Source of the DNA: Crossaster papposus
Taxonomy: Eukaryota > Echinodermata > Asteroidea > Velatida > Solasteridae
DNA: 64,000 bases
Assembly (NCBI GenBank): GCA_037893245.1
Contig: JBAIAA010000102.1
Span: forward strand, 1,240,001-1,304,000
Direction of reading: 5' to 3'
This document shows, piece by piece, positions 51,695 to 63,300 of this stretch. The notes under the pieces are model-generated. The model searched no databases. It was not told the DNA's origin and worked only from the letters and a program-made list of their open reading frames with translations. A program made the position numbers and the translations under genes. The first letter of the stretch is position 1, and every line of letters begins with the position of its first letter.

Positions 51695-51875
51695 CTAGCT
51701 TGATGGTCGAGTGGTTAGACATGTGCACTAGAAAGCAGAAGGTTGTGGGCTCGAGCCCCACCCGAGTCAGTGTATACTCGAGACAACACTAAAATAGGCC
51801 TACACAGTGTAAATACTTGTCGGTGAAGGGCCAAAATGTAGTACTGCATTGGGTGGAGGCAACTACATGTTTGGA
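51695..51875 (+). repeat. tRNA-derived SINE
   Basis: A-box TGGTCGAGTGGTTAGAC and B-box GGGCTCGAGCCCC with tRNA-like spacing, then CACCCGAGTCAGTGTATACTCGAGACAACAC and a body ending near CTACATGT. It resembles a serine/leucine-class tRNA head. A functional tRNA is unlikely because the acceptor arms do not pair well and the body continues. Confidence 0.7.
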
Positions 51876-51966
51876 TAGGGTTGACCAAAAATGTCAACAC
51901 CAGAGCATACCTATCCGCTCAGATGGTTTGATGTCAGAATTGTTACATTAAAAACATTGAGTTTAC

Positions 51967-52074
51967 CAGTTGCACAGGTTGGACCCTCGTAGCCAGATTG
52001 ACACTGGCATTGGAACCCCTCGGCTGAACTGACACAAGTTCCTGTGTTCAAACACGGCTGGCTACCACATTTCT
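51967..52074 (-). CDS. EGF-like exon of host gene B (middle)
   Basis: 108 bp, phase 1-1, acceptor TTAACAG, donor TGGTAAAC. KCGSQPCLNTGTC ... CQCQSGYEGPTC gives six cysteines in EGF order. Confidence 0.88.
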
Positions 52075-53411
52075 CTGTTAAGAACAAAAGTAGTCAGAAT
52101 TATGCACTCGTAATTAACCAGTTTTGCTGGGATTAATTGGAAATTGAACAGGCCCAGGCACGGGACTGTTTTTTCACGAACCTCGATCCTAGATGGGTTA
52201 TAGGCCAGCATCTGTAGGTATAGCACGCCTTGATATTTTCAGGCCTCGCTCGCTGCGAGCAGATAGCTAACAGATATTCCCAGCCTTTCTTGTGACATGT
52301 TTATTTGTCATGTCCTCCGACGCGAAGTGGTTAAACTACCATTTTTTCCTGATCTGAAGTTAATCAAATATATTACAAGTCAAGCATGTAGCCTACTCCA
52401 GTAAAAATGGGAACTCTGCCAACATCAAATAAACACATTTATAGGTTGTTTCCCAATCAATTCTTGCCAACAAAGAGTGAATATATCTGTTCCAGTTACC
52501 GTCTACTTTCTAATTCACTCCCACAGTCTGAAACTAGGTGCCAGACACTTTTTTATAGTGGAATTATTTCACTTGAAAAAGATCAAAATTCAATCAAGCT
52601 CACTGAAATGATGTTGTTTTTTTATGTGTATTTTAATATAAAAAACTAGTCCCAAGGGCACCCTTATACCAAAGTCCCAGGCCGGACTCAAACCCACAAC
52701 CTGCAGCTTTACCCACATACCACAAATTCAATGCTCCAGACCACGAGGCCACGGCACTCCAATAAGCCAGTTCGGTATTCTAACTGCACATGTGAACAAC
52801 AAGACTCAACGAGGAGTCAGTTTGGGGAGTCAAGTTGGTGGAGCGGTTCGTTCTTTCCTCAAATCCGGCCTAGGCCAATATGTAGATTAGGTTTTTAGTC
52901 CCTGTTTGATTCCATGGGTTTTCCCCAGTATATTCTTCTGGGGTTTTCCTCCCACCTTTAAAACTGACTTTTTTCTCATTGTTTGCAGGTTTCTTCAGGC
53001 TTACGAGCTACAGTGCCTATGATGCTTTCATTACCAGAAGAAAACAAATAATAATAATAATAATGATTATTCTCTCGGGAAAATTGCGGCAGATAAATGG
53101 GGGACGTGATAATTAACTGAATCTGCATTCTGTGAAATTTTTCATGCAATCAAAAAGACGATGTCATTAGATTCTTTAGTTTGGGCAAAAGTTTAGTCAC
53201 ACAAGATACCACCAAGATATGCAGCATGTTTAAAACAAAATATTTTGTTTAAATGTTACTTTAAAACATTACGATCGCTCTAAATTTGCTGAAACCTGCT
53301 GTGCTTTCGCATGAAAGAGAAATTGTAAAATCTTCATGAGCAAACAGGTGCAGTTGGAATACAGAACTGGCTTATTGCAACTAGAAATTTCGTTTGTGAC
53401 CGCATAGTAAC
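52075..53411 (-). other. Intron of host gene B with a SINE fragment
   Basis: At 52680-52765 a minus-strand tRNA-like head is visible (GTGGCCTCGTGGTCTGGAGC and GGGTTTGAGTCCGG). A short AAT trinucleotide run is at 53048-53065. Nothing else is supportable. Confidence 0.55.
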
Positions 53412-53600
53412 CTTCCACGCAGGCAGCTGGCTGTCCAGACCACGTGAAATCAAACTGACAAATCCTAACGGCTGATCCGTCCAGATGAAACCCATCTGGG
53501 CACTCGTACTCAATTGGGTCACCGGAAAGATACAAGTCCTGCTGATCTGATACCACCATTAGGACGCCGGATGAATCCAGGCTTACCACGCACTGAGCAA
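53412..53600 (-). CDS. Sushi exon of host gene B (second from 5' side in window)
   Basis: 189 bp, phase 1-1, acceptor TTGTGTAG, donor AAGGTTAC. AQCVVSLDSSGVL ... IEYECPDGFHLDGSAVRIC ... FTWSGQPAACVEG has the four cysteines and Trp. It is the closest match to the gene A sushi exon 17304-17492 (shared VSL, GSAVRICQ). Confidence 0.88.
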
Positions 53601-55208
53601 CTACACAACACGGACGAAATCAACAACGGTATTTATTTTAACTACGCCAAGAACACCCCTTTGATAATTTCAAATTAAATAAACTAGTGTAGTGCCCTTT
53701 AAAAATGGGCCTGTTCGCAACAGGCAACTTTAATTGGCCTCTGGTAGACCCGCAAACGTGGTGGTATAGAATGTGTTTGAATGGCAGCAGTGCGTTTACA
53801 GGTCTATAGGCCTCCAGTATTGCTGCTTTTTAGCAGGCTTTTTTGAGAACCGCTCGTCCAAACAATTTCACACTTGACTCTGCACATTCTTAGGTTCAGA
53901 GCAAGATACCTGCTGATTTTCAACTTCATACAGTGCCCGGTTCTAAAGATACACATAATCAAAATACGAACAGACAGACGGACAGCAGACAAACAAGCAG
54001 CCCGCCCTACTAATGAGAGAACCATTCTGCAGCCCGCCCGACACACAGACCGACAGACAGAGAGTCCTGGAATTATAGATAGATGTCAATAATGCCTGTT
54101 CAAGTCATTGGACTTTTGGCTTGATCCTGATTTCAGCAAACTTTATTTAAAGCAGAAAAGACGCTCGACGATGCTAGGAGTTGTAACCGACTCGGTCACA
54201 AGTCAGTCACAAATTATCCAGTCCCTTGTCAACTCTCAAGCTATTTGAATGAACTGTGACACAGGTATTCCGATGTCATTGTTCATCTCTTCATACTTCT
54301 AACCTGACTTATGAATTGACTTGTGATTGAGTCGTTTTCAACTCTGCATTGTAGTATAGGTTTTCCCGGCTATTTTAAAACATTGTTCATTTGAATTCAC
54401 ACCAACTGCAACATTCAATTTCGTTCAAGAACAAAAAAGCTAATATTTTTACCAAAACAATTTAGTCACCGGGTCCAGAATATTCATCATTACAGATCAA
54501 ATTCGTCCAACTTAATTTGTGCCGAAGAGCAGCATTCAGAGATCGAAATCGTCTTATATTAATTAATTGCAAACTGATGTTGAATATTAAAATTAGTCTG
54601 ATGTGTGCTTGAGTCAAGCACACAGACTAAATTAATTAACATAAGTTTGAAATTAATTAAAGATCTGTGATCTGTGAATACTGCCTTTCGGCAACAGCTT
54701 ATAGACGAATTTGATCTTTAAAGGTAGTATACACAATAATTTGCAGATATCAAAAATATTTACTACCGAATTATTAAGAAATATCTTACTCAGTTGAAAG
54801 TAAATAATGATTCTAGGCATTAAATAGCAAAATGATTGCGCTATATATCCTGTAATTATTCCGAAAAATAAAATTTAGTAAAACAAAATTTGCGATCGCC
54901 GAACGGCGATCATGAAAAAACAAAGATAACATAAGAATAACTGCTCGACCCCGGTTGAAAACAAACGCTGTTTTTCGTGCTTTTCTCAGCATCCCTGATT
55001 GTAAAACTTATTTACTTTGAAATACAACCCCCCAAATCTACCCATTCATGATAATTCAAGCAATTACCAATGGTGTATCCTACCTTTTATGACGAAGATT
55101 CCCGAGACAATAGAGTGACCAACATTTGAAATTGAATTGTAAATGACTAATTTGGTTTAGTAAAAGCGTGTAAAATATTTTCTGAGACGAAACTGAATGT
55201 TAGATTTT

Positions 55209-55247
<39 letters not shown>

Positions 55248-55253
55248 AAATAC
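53601..55253 (-). other. Intron of host gene B with a MITE and a long G homopolymer
   Basis: About 54340-54720 resembles 20090-20460 (ATTCATCATTACA, CGTCTTATATT, GCCTTTCG-CAACAGCTT), another shared intron fragment in the same orientation. A G homopolymer of about 36 bases is at 55211-55246. Confidence 0.6.
54720..55087. mobile_element. MITE, complete copy (368 bp)
   Basis: Terminal inverted repeats AAAGGTAGTATACAC and GTGTATCCTACCTTT; central palindrome GCGATCGCCGAACGGCGATC. Partial copies lie at 45013 and 43236. A TTTA/TTTA-type flank is visible but is too simple to be called a target duplication. Confidence 0.8.
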
Positions 55254-55361
55254 CTTCTGAACAAGTTGGTCCTTCGTAACCCTCAGGGCATTGACACGTG
55301 AAACCACTGGGCAAACTAGTGCAAGTAGCCCCATTCACACACGGTCCACTGGTGCAGGGAT
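55254..55361 (-). CDS. EGF-like exon of host gene B (most 5' in window)
   Basis: 108 bp, phase 1-1, acceptor TATTTTAG, donor [21 protein letters not shown] ... [12 protein letters not shown] carries six cysteines. The donor lies only 8 bp from the G homopolymer. Confidence 0.88.
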
Positions 55362-57562
55362 CTAAAATATATTTTACGACGAATTACGAAATGAGCGTTT
55401 ATGAAATATTGAAGCTATTGAAAAAAAAACGCCAGTCAGAGATCGAGTTTTAACGATTTTCATGAAACAATACAAGGTGGCCACCCAAAAAATAACACGT
55501 GCCTTTATCGCACTGAGGCCAAATTGGTGTAACGAAACAAGCCCTTCTGGAAGAAAAAGATGGTAAAAATAGGGTCTGGAGCTACAACAACTAGACCAAA
55601 TCAGAATTTCTTGGTCTTATTTTTCTTCTAGAAAGATTCTCCATCCATTGGTAGAGATAGTTTTGGCTTCAGGTGGTAAAGTTGTGCTTGTCCATTTTTT
55701 TGTGGCCACCCTGTATAAACAAACACCCTAAAAGCTTCTGTGTGCAATTGACCCAAACTTTAAATCCAAGTTTGCTCTGGACTTTCCCCAGAGCAAAATG
55801 TGTCAAGGAACAAGCAAAATTGGATTTATATTTTGAGTCAGGGTTTGAGGGTGAAGGCCTAGGTCCCATCGCAAGACATCCGACCAAATCTCTTATTTGT
55901 CACGAAATACATTAACAATCCACGAGGACTCCAGATCATTATATCTGCCTAAAGGTACCTCCCTTCCTAAATATGTTTGTATTGGTCTATATCCACTTTT
56001 ACAGGTAAAAACACCTTTAGGACATCACCTTGGAATTCCAGATTGCAAAAAAGATTCTTTACAAATTCTGAAATCCCGAAGATTTAAATCCTGAATTCAG
56101 AAAAAAATATTGACAAATCTCACCCCTGATCTACTCCATTCAAGTGAAAATGCACCCCCCCCCCCCCAGTCTAAAACTAGAGACCAGACATTTTAGAGTG
56201 AAATTAATTCACTTGAAAAAGATTGAAATCCAATTAAATTTCACTGTGTATTGCAACCCAAAACCAGAATGAGTGATTTTCACTCCAAATCGTCTAGTTC
56301 CTAGTGTCACTCTTTGGGTTTTGGAATGTTTTGGGTGGGGGTGGGTTTGGTTTGGGGGTGGGGCTGGGTAATTGTTTTTTTGATTGAAATAGGGGACATT
56401 GAACAATAGAGGACAATAGAGTTTCCTATTTGGAAAAGGTCCCCGATTCCGATTTGGGAGGTCTTCTGAAAGAGGGACAATAGGGGTCCCTGATTGGAGA
56501 CGTATACACACAAGTTTGCGTGTTGGTGCTCTTGTATCGTATTACGATCGAGGATCGAAACACAAAAGAGAACAAAGGAAACAAAGAATCCTTGAAGGAC
56601 GGTTTCCTTGTCCGAATTCGGACCTCGATCGTTCGGGTAAGCGCTAGGTAATGGGGTTAGATTATAGTACAGGAATAAAGGAAAACACAACAGGGGATCC
56701 TCGGTCGTTATGTGGTTCACGACTGGGTGAGTTTGTTTATGGTGTAAATGCAGGACACATACCTGACACCACGTCGGTTAATCGGGCTGTGTAATTGAGG
56801 ACATTCTCGATTGAGTTTCGTGTACAAAACCAACGACAGCCGTGTGGGAAAAGTACAAAAAGCACAAACAAACAAAATCGTCTAGGAACAAAAGAAATCC
56901 TTGATTTACACCATAAACAAATGTGAGTTTGTTTATGGTGTAAATAGGGGACGTAGAACAATAGAGGACAATTTATTTCGAAAAGGTCCCTGATTCCGAT
57001 TCGTGTACAAAACCTATGGGAGGCCTTTCCGAAAAAGTTCAAGTACAAACAAAAGAGGGTCTCTGATTGGAGGCCTATACATGAGTGTGTGTTAGTGGGG
57101 GTGGGGTCGGAGTTGGGGTTCCGGTCAGGGTCCGTATTGGGGGTTGGGATGAGATTGAGGGTTGGGGTATGATTGGGAGTGGGGGTAGGGCTAAGAGTGG
57201 GGTTGGGGTTGGAATATGTTACCCTAAAAACCCTATAACTGCCAATTGGGATAAAATACCTAACTATTTAAACATCATCAATCTTACGAGCTTAAAACTG
57301 CTGGGTCATATTGACGCTGAATCTTATCTATTTTTCGATATGCTGCTCCTGGTAAAAACAAACCAAAAATGGCATTTTCTAGCGTATTTTGACTCAGAAA
57401 GGTTTCATTTTTGAGCAGCAAGATGGTAGATAAAATATATATTTAGATTTAGGACCAATCTGACCATAGCAGTTTTTAGGCTAATTTAATAGTGGACACA
57501 AATAGCTTGGGTTGCCGATTTTGTTTTTGTTTCGTAAAGTATCGTTATTATCCAAGAATTAC
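55362..57562 (-). other. Intron of host gene B
   Basis: No gene seen. A direct repeat pair of about 140 bp lies at about 56386-56520 and 56940-57095 (GGGGAC-T-GAACAATAGAGGACAAT, AAAGGTCCC-GATTCCGATT, CTGATTGGAG). TGAGTTTGTTTATGGTGTAAAT motifs occur in both orientations near 56725 and 56910-56945. A GGGGTTGGGGT-type G-rich stretch lies at 57095-57215. Confidence 0.5.
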
Positions 57563-57754
57563 CCTGAATGCACGTAGCTGGTTGACCGGACCAGGTCATG
57601 CTTGACTGGCAAGTCCGCATGGCGGAGCCGCTGAGCAGATATCCACCAGGGCAGGAATAGCTCACCGAGTCACCAGGAGAATACGCTGTCCGGTCAGATG
57701 ATGCAATCACGGCAACACTAGAAGGTTCAAGAGCTTCCAACTGACAACCAACAA
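57563..57754 (-). CDS. Sushi exon of host gene B (most 5' in window)
   Basis: 192 bp, phase 1-1, acceptor TTCACAG, donor GGGTAATT. VGCQLEALEPSSVAV ... VSYSCPGGYLLSGSAMRTC ... MTWSGQPATCIQG has four cysteines and Trp, three bases longer than its siblings. Upstream exons of gene B lie beyond the retroelements or outside the window. Confidence 0.87.
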
Positions 57755-58459
57755 CTGTGAACGAGGCAAACAAAATCAAGCAAATTGCTAGAAATATTTA
57801 CTGAAGAGTTAAAGGGAATATACATTTGCAAACATCCAAAAACAAATTATGAAGTACCTTACTGGACTGTTGGTGAATGACAGTCTAAAGCATCCTGTAA
57901 AATATGGCACCTGGTGTGTGTGATAATTTGTAGGATTTTTTGACCCATGTTATGATTATGTCTTGCCTATATCCTATTCAAGTTTAGGTAAAATCGGCAA
58001 ATCAATTAATTGACGTGCAACTTGAAAACTAAATTTGCCTTAAGCTTTGGAGGTGTGCTATAAACATATCTTGGCTCCAGTTCAAATTTTAAGCAAAATC
58101 GCCAATAAATATGATGCCAAAAAATCCCTGATTGAATTGCACAACTTGAAAAACAAATTAGCAACTTTCTGTTTACATTTGTACCATTAGGATTATTCAT
58201 ATCACCAAAAAAGACCCCTAAATGAGTCCCTCGTCAGAAGACTCAACACGACTCAAGTGAAGACTAATAACACACACAAGTCCCAAAAATTAAGGAAAAA
58301 CAGAAAATATATTCGCAATGATTTGCAGTATCACGGCATGATATTCTCTGCCAGGGTTTTGGAGGCCATATTCCAGGGTATAAAGTGGAGCTTAAGTTGG
58401 GTTACGGTAGGTTTACTGGCAACCAGGGCATTCTTTGGTTAGTTGATAAATAAATGTCA
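57755..58459. other. Intergenic or intronic AT-rich DNA
   Basis: No feature recognised except a repeated AAATCGGCAAATCAATTAATTG / AAATCGCCAATAAATATGATG pattern suggesting a degenerate tandem duplication at about 57970-58140. Confidence 0.4.
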
Positions 58460-60600
58460 TGGTTAATTCCTGGCCACCAAGCAAAACGCAGAGAGAGAGA
58501 GAGATTTCATCTTGACTATTCCTAGGTGATCCTGATGTAGCTCCTCTAGAACTTGTGCACGTAGTTTGCTAGGGACTATTACACAAAGTCCCCACATCAA
58601 GCAGTTGTCATGTACTGAGATGTCACTACTGTGACCGTGGTATATATGCTGCAATTAGGCTTGGATCGGTGTCGGAAGGCCATCCCCTCATGGTCTACTT
58701 GTACACTTTGGCAAGCGTTTTATCTCCCCCCGTTTCCTGGCGAACGCCACTACTGGAGACGGGCCGTGTCTCCAGTTTGGACACATGGAGTATGTCGTCT
58801 GGATCCATTGGTTTAGACACAGTCTGGCTCAAGAGCCATCTGGATAGCCCGTCATTATAGTGTTGAGGTGTTTCGCAATATTTTTGTACTCCATGTGCCT
58901 CCTTGTCAATTTGAGAGTAATTACATTCTGCAGTAATCAGAGTACATGATGCATAGACGACAGGGTGTTCAGCGCCATCAGGCATGACATGTGACATAAC
59001 AGCACCAAGACATAGGGTGAGGCGTCACATGCTAGTTTTACTGGGAGGTCTGAATCATAGTGTGTCAGGACCTCATCTGCTGTTATTAACACCCTCCAGA
59101 ATCGTCCAAAATCAATATAATTTTGCACACACCCTAGAGAGTTAGGGTTAGGGACTTTGCCTTTTGGGACTTTGCCTTTTGGAACAGCATCTCGCAAGTA
59201 ATTAGGGGGTCATACCCACTCGTGGTTCTTCTGCAGAAACTCATTCAGTGGATGGCTCAGTCGTCAAGTTGGGTAGAAATCGGTGGTAGTAATTCACCAG
59301 GCCCAGGAATTGACGCAATTGGCTCACACTAGTGGATCATAGAGCATTTCTGACTGCATGGACGTTTTTGTCTTAGATTTTGTTCAGGCCTCCATAGATA
59401 AATCCTGTGCCCACAGAAGATTCCCTTGCGCTTGAAGAATTCGCATTTTGCTTTGTTCATGCAAGCACAGTCTACGATCCTTCAGCACCCTCCTCAAATT
59501 ACTGAGGTGTTCTTCATCATTGCGACCGGTGATGATCATTTCATCCAAGATCCACTGGACTCCAGGTATGCCTTGGAGTATCTGCTCAATACTTCTCTGC
59601 CACATGGCTGATGCAGAAAAGCGATGCCAAAATGTAGTTTGTTGAGGACAAACAGACCCTAATTGTGTGTGTTCATTGTCAGTAACATTCTGGACTCGTC
59701 ATGTGCAAGTATGCCTGACGCAAATCAAGCTTGCCGTTTCTCTGGCTTCTGGAGACATTAGCAAAAACATTCCTCCTCTTTTAGTAGCAGATAACGCTTG
59801 ATGTTAAGGTTAGAGTTGACCGTCACCTTAAAATCTCTACCAATAAGTACACCTTCCCTTGTTTTGGCACAGAGACAATTGGTGTTTCCCAATCACTGGT
59901 TTCTACTAGCGATATAATGCCCAGATGCTCCAGCTTTGTCAGTTCAGCTTCTCTTTTGTGTTGCCAGATTAGGGGGGCTGAGCTGTTGTCATGGCCAGTC
60001 TTTTAGTTAGTTTCTTTAGGCCAGTCTAACTTGATATGCGCTATCCAGTATCGGCCAAGAATTGTGCACTGTTGCCTTTGATTAAATACATCTTCCCGTG
60101 CTCCTGATTCCCGTAGAAAACTTTGGCATTTAGGAGCCCTGCCGGAAAATCTGTTCTCCAGTGTATGCATCTGCAACTTTATCTTCGTTGGCTGCAATTG
60201 CTCTCCAGCGAAGAATATCTGGTAGACAGCCATGGATAGCAATGCAATGGATGATCATGTGTCCACCTCAATCTTTACCAGGCGGTTGTTAATATGGAGT
60301 GTGACCCAGACAGATGTGCTCTTGCCACACTTAATGAAACCCACATTGTGTACAGTATGTTCATCCTTGCAATCAGTATGTCATCATTCTCACCATCGGT
60401 GTCTGAAATTTCCTCCATGGCTTTCACCCTTACGCTTGGGTTGGGTAATTGGGGTTGATGAGAGGGCTATTTCTGGGGTTTGATGCTAATTGGAGAACAA
60501 GGTTTGGAGTGGCAGGCAGGTGCAATATGGCCCTGTTTTCCACATGAATGGCATATGTTTAAATTTTAATTCGGCAACTGTCGGCAGAATGTCCTGCAGC
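58460..60600 (-). mobile_element. Decayed Ty3/Gypsy retrotransposon (gag knuckle to integrase)
   Basis: Minus strand, in retroviral order but broken by many frameshifts and stops. A gag zinc knuckle CHSCGKQGHIAPAC lies at about 60510-60557, and a protease/linker region at about 60003-60380 (ends LDWP-like). Reverse transcriptase pieces at 59384-59605 read WQRSIEQILQGIPGVQWILDEMIITG. RNase H pieces at about 58850-59100 include HYDSDLPVKLACDASPY and YSQIDKEAHGVQKY. The integrase zinc region at about 58480-58600 includes VLEELHQDHLGIVKMK. LTRs were not identified. It is inactive. Confidence 0.88.
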
Positions 60601-61585
60601 CGATTTCACAATTCTGTGCGTAACGTACACCCTTTTGGATGAGGCGCAAGACTTACGCCATAACTTTAATGCGTAACTACACAATAAGTTAAAATCGTTT
60701 TCATGAAACTCTACTTTTAGCTACGCAATATCTTATTTTCACATAAAAGTTTTATATTTTTAGGACGAGGGTGACCTCAAGTTCTATCAACAAGTTATAT
60801 CAATTGATACACACATACATGACATATACACGAAACGTTGGTTCAGACTATACGTACACGTGCGCAAATTTTCTTTTTGTTTTTTGGAGGTCGCCATTTT
60901 TTTCTCATTTCTTCGACATTGACGAGTTGTTGCATGATGTAGCTGTCAAAGTTTTCACCACATCTGTGCATATTTAAGCCCTTTCCACGATTGAAAGCCC
61001 AAACTAATGCTCGACATTTACGAACGTTAAGAGAAAATGGGATATTACCTTTTTTCCTACAATTTGTAAATCTTCAACAATTTGAAAAATGCCTTACTGA
61101 TAAAAGCGATATTATATAGAGAATTTGTTTGGTCACGGGAACAGTCTTTCACGGCAAAGCGCTCTCTGATGCAAACGAGCAGCAGCAATGCCATTTTTAC
61201 GACACATAGCAAACTTACGCCACCTAAAGTCATGGTGTAAGTTACGTCGCATCTTATGACGTAAACTCGGTGAGTTACGCCATATTCCGATAATGCATAC
61301 TTTAATGCTACTTTTCTCAGTTCAGCCAAGTAAAGTGCTGACACCTTCTCCCTCATTTTGGTTCCGTTTGTTTGAAACGGAAACGTTCTGCGATCACCAG
61401 GGGTTTCGGTGCAAGACGTGCAGTTTAAATATTTGTATGAGTTCAGCATACGACTTTGACGATGGCTTCTCAGGTGCAGTGAGGTTCTTGAGAAGTGTAT
61501 ACTAATAAGCCCTTGTGTTCCCCAACTGTACACGCGTATGTATGCACGTGTAAGTATGAGCAAACGAACGACGGATACTATAGTC
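60601..61585. other. No gene recognised
   Basis: Between the Gypsy remnant and the LINE. Several near-palindromic TTACGCCATA / TGGCGTAAG motifs recur (60640-60665, 61205-61290). Weak open frames on both strands have no recognisable domain. Confidence 0.4.
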
Positions 61586-61589
61586 TGTT

Positions 61590-62880
61590 GAGTTGTACGG
61601 CAGTGCACAATGATATCCTTCGAGCAATGGATAATGGCAGAGCTGTCTTCTTAGTAATGCTTGATCTCTCTGCTGCTTTTGATACTCTAGATGATGATAT
61701 AATGCTGCAACGCTTTCATGAAAGATTCGGAATCACTGGAGTTGCCCTTCAATGGTTCTCATCCTACTTTAAAGGAAGAACAAATCGGGTTCACGTTGCA
61801 GGTGTCAACTCGGATGTTAATCATCTTGAGTTTGGAGTACCTCAAGGATCCGTTATCGGTCCACGTGCCTTTACCATGTACGTTACTCCTGTTGGAGACA
61901 TCCTTCGTCGGCATGGAGTAAACTACCACATGTATGCTGATGACATAAAAATCTACCTGGACTTCAATCCAACTATTCCGTGTGATGCCGAGTGCTGTCT
62001 GTACAGGCTGTCAAACTGCATTCGGGATGTCCAAGCCTGGATGTTCGCTAACAAACTCATGCTAAATGAAAACAAAACAGAATTTGTCATAGCATCATCG
62101 CCACATAACTCCAAACGTCTTGAGCTACTCACTCTCACGATAGACGACACAACTATCAATCCTGTGTCATCTGTTCCGAATTTGGGTGTAACCTTTGATA
62201 ACTCCATGTCAATGAGTCAACATGTCACTGGTCTGTGCAGGTCCATTAACTATTACATACGAAACATCACAATGATACGCAAATACCTGGACTACGACAG
62301 CTGTCATTCTGTTGTTCGTGCACTTGTACTCTCACGCCTAGACTACTGCAATTCTATTTTCACCGGACTTAACCAATATAATCTCAATCGTCTTCAAAAA
62401 CCTCAAAACAAGGCTGCTCGACTTATCCATCTGAAGCCAAAGTACTCTCATGTCACACCTCTACTCATGGACCTCCACTGGCTTTCAGTCAACCAGCGGA
62501 TTGCTTTTAGGATGGCACTGAATATGTACAAAACTCTGTCCAACATTTTTCCACCATACATTTCGGGCATACTCGACCTCAGCAAACCCAAACGTGAAGG
62601 TCTGCGTTCACAATCCAATCTGGTTGTTCCACGAACCTCAAAGAAGGCTGGAGACCGGGCATTTTCCATCGCCGGTCCTCGAAGCTGGAACTCTCTCCCC
62701 ATTACCATCCGGAATGCTTCATCCGTCGAACAGTTTAAAAGACTCTTAAAAACACATCTGTTTAATCGAACCTTGTGAATTGTAACTTGATTGTGTGTCA
62801 TGTTTTCATGATTTCTGCATTCTCCCCAAGTGCTTTGTAAATATGTTATGTTATGTTAAATATGTTATGTTAAAAGAACG
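61590..62880 (+). mobile_element. CR1-like LINE, 5'-truncated, reverse transcriptase end
   Basis: An open frame continues to the stop at 62776-62778. It carries reverse transcriptase motif A LDLSAAFDTLDD (about 61657-61692), FGVPQGSVIGP (about 61832-61864), YADD (61933-61944) and the thumb/connection region. The C-terminal signature includes LHWLSVNQRI, FSIAGPRSWNSLP and FKRLLKTHLFN. The 5' end, endonuclease and start of the RT domain are missing, the normal outcome of incomplete reverse transcription. The 3' end has ATGTTATGTTA repeats (62835-62872), like the short 3' repeats of the CR1 group. The frame has no stop over about 390 codons, so the insertion is fairly recent. Confidence 0.9.
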
Positions 62881-63126
62881 AGCCTACAATTACTTTAAAA
62901 AAAGGCACAATATCACTCCAAAATGTTTGACTCTACAGCTAGGTGAGTAATCGTATCGCTGACAATATTATATTTCTAATAAAACAGCCTCGTCGCCACT
63001 TTGTGGGATATTGAGTGGGCTCTAACATAAAATTTGGAACGAGCTCAACTCATTTATTCTGCCACGTTACAAGCCTGGTAGTCAATGTGCAACAACAGAT
63101 AAGGCGCACTTTAAATACACTCAGGA

Positions 63127-63300
63127 ATAACAGTGCGAGGATCGACCCGGTTCTTACTGCGTGATAATGACCAGGTTGGGGGATGACCGCTGGTAATAGA
63201 CCTCGCCTTGGACCTCGCCTTCGGCTCGGTCCATTACCAGCGGTCATCCCCCAACCCTGTCATTATCACGCAGTAATAACCGGGTCCTCACACTGTTATT
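63127..63300. repeat. Hairpin with about 70-bp arms
   Basis: Arm 63127-63197 (CAGTG-GAGGA ... CCCGGTT ... TTACTGCGTGATAATGAC ... GGGGGATGACCGCTGGTAAT) pairs with 63232-63300 almost completely. The spacer of about 35 bp is CCTCGCCTTGGACCTCGCC-like. Probably a short foldback transposon. Confidence 0.9.

Noticed and set aside
51699-51770. Functional tRNA gene
   Set aside because: A and B boxes are present but acceptor-stem pairing is poor and a SINE body follows; an inverted relative lies next to it.
55211-55246. G-quadruplex regulatory element
   Set aside because: A single uninterrupted G homopolymer next to an exon; length is unreliable in sequencing and no regulatory context is visible.
61057-61608. 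Minus-strand frame of 183 codons
   Set aside because: No recognisable domain or splice context, composition unlike coding sequence, and it overlaps the LINE truncation point.
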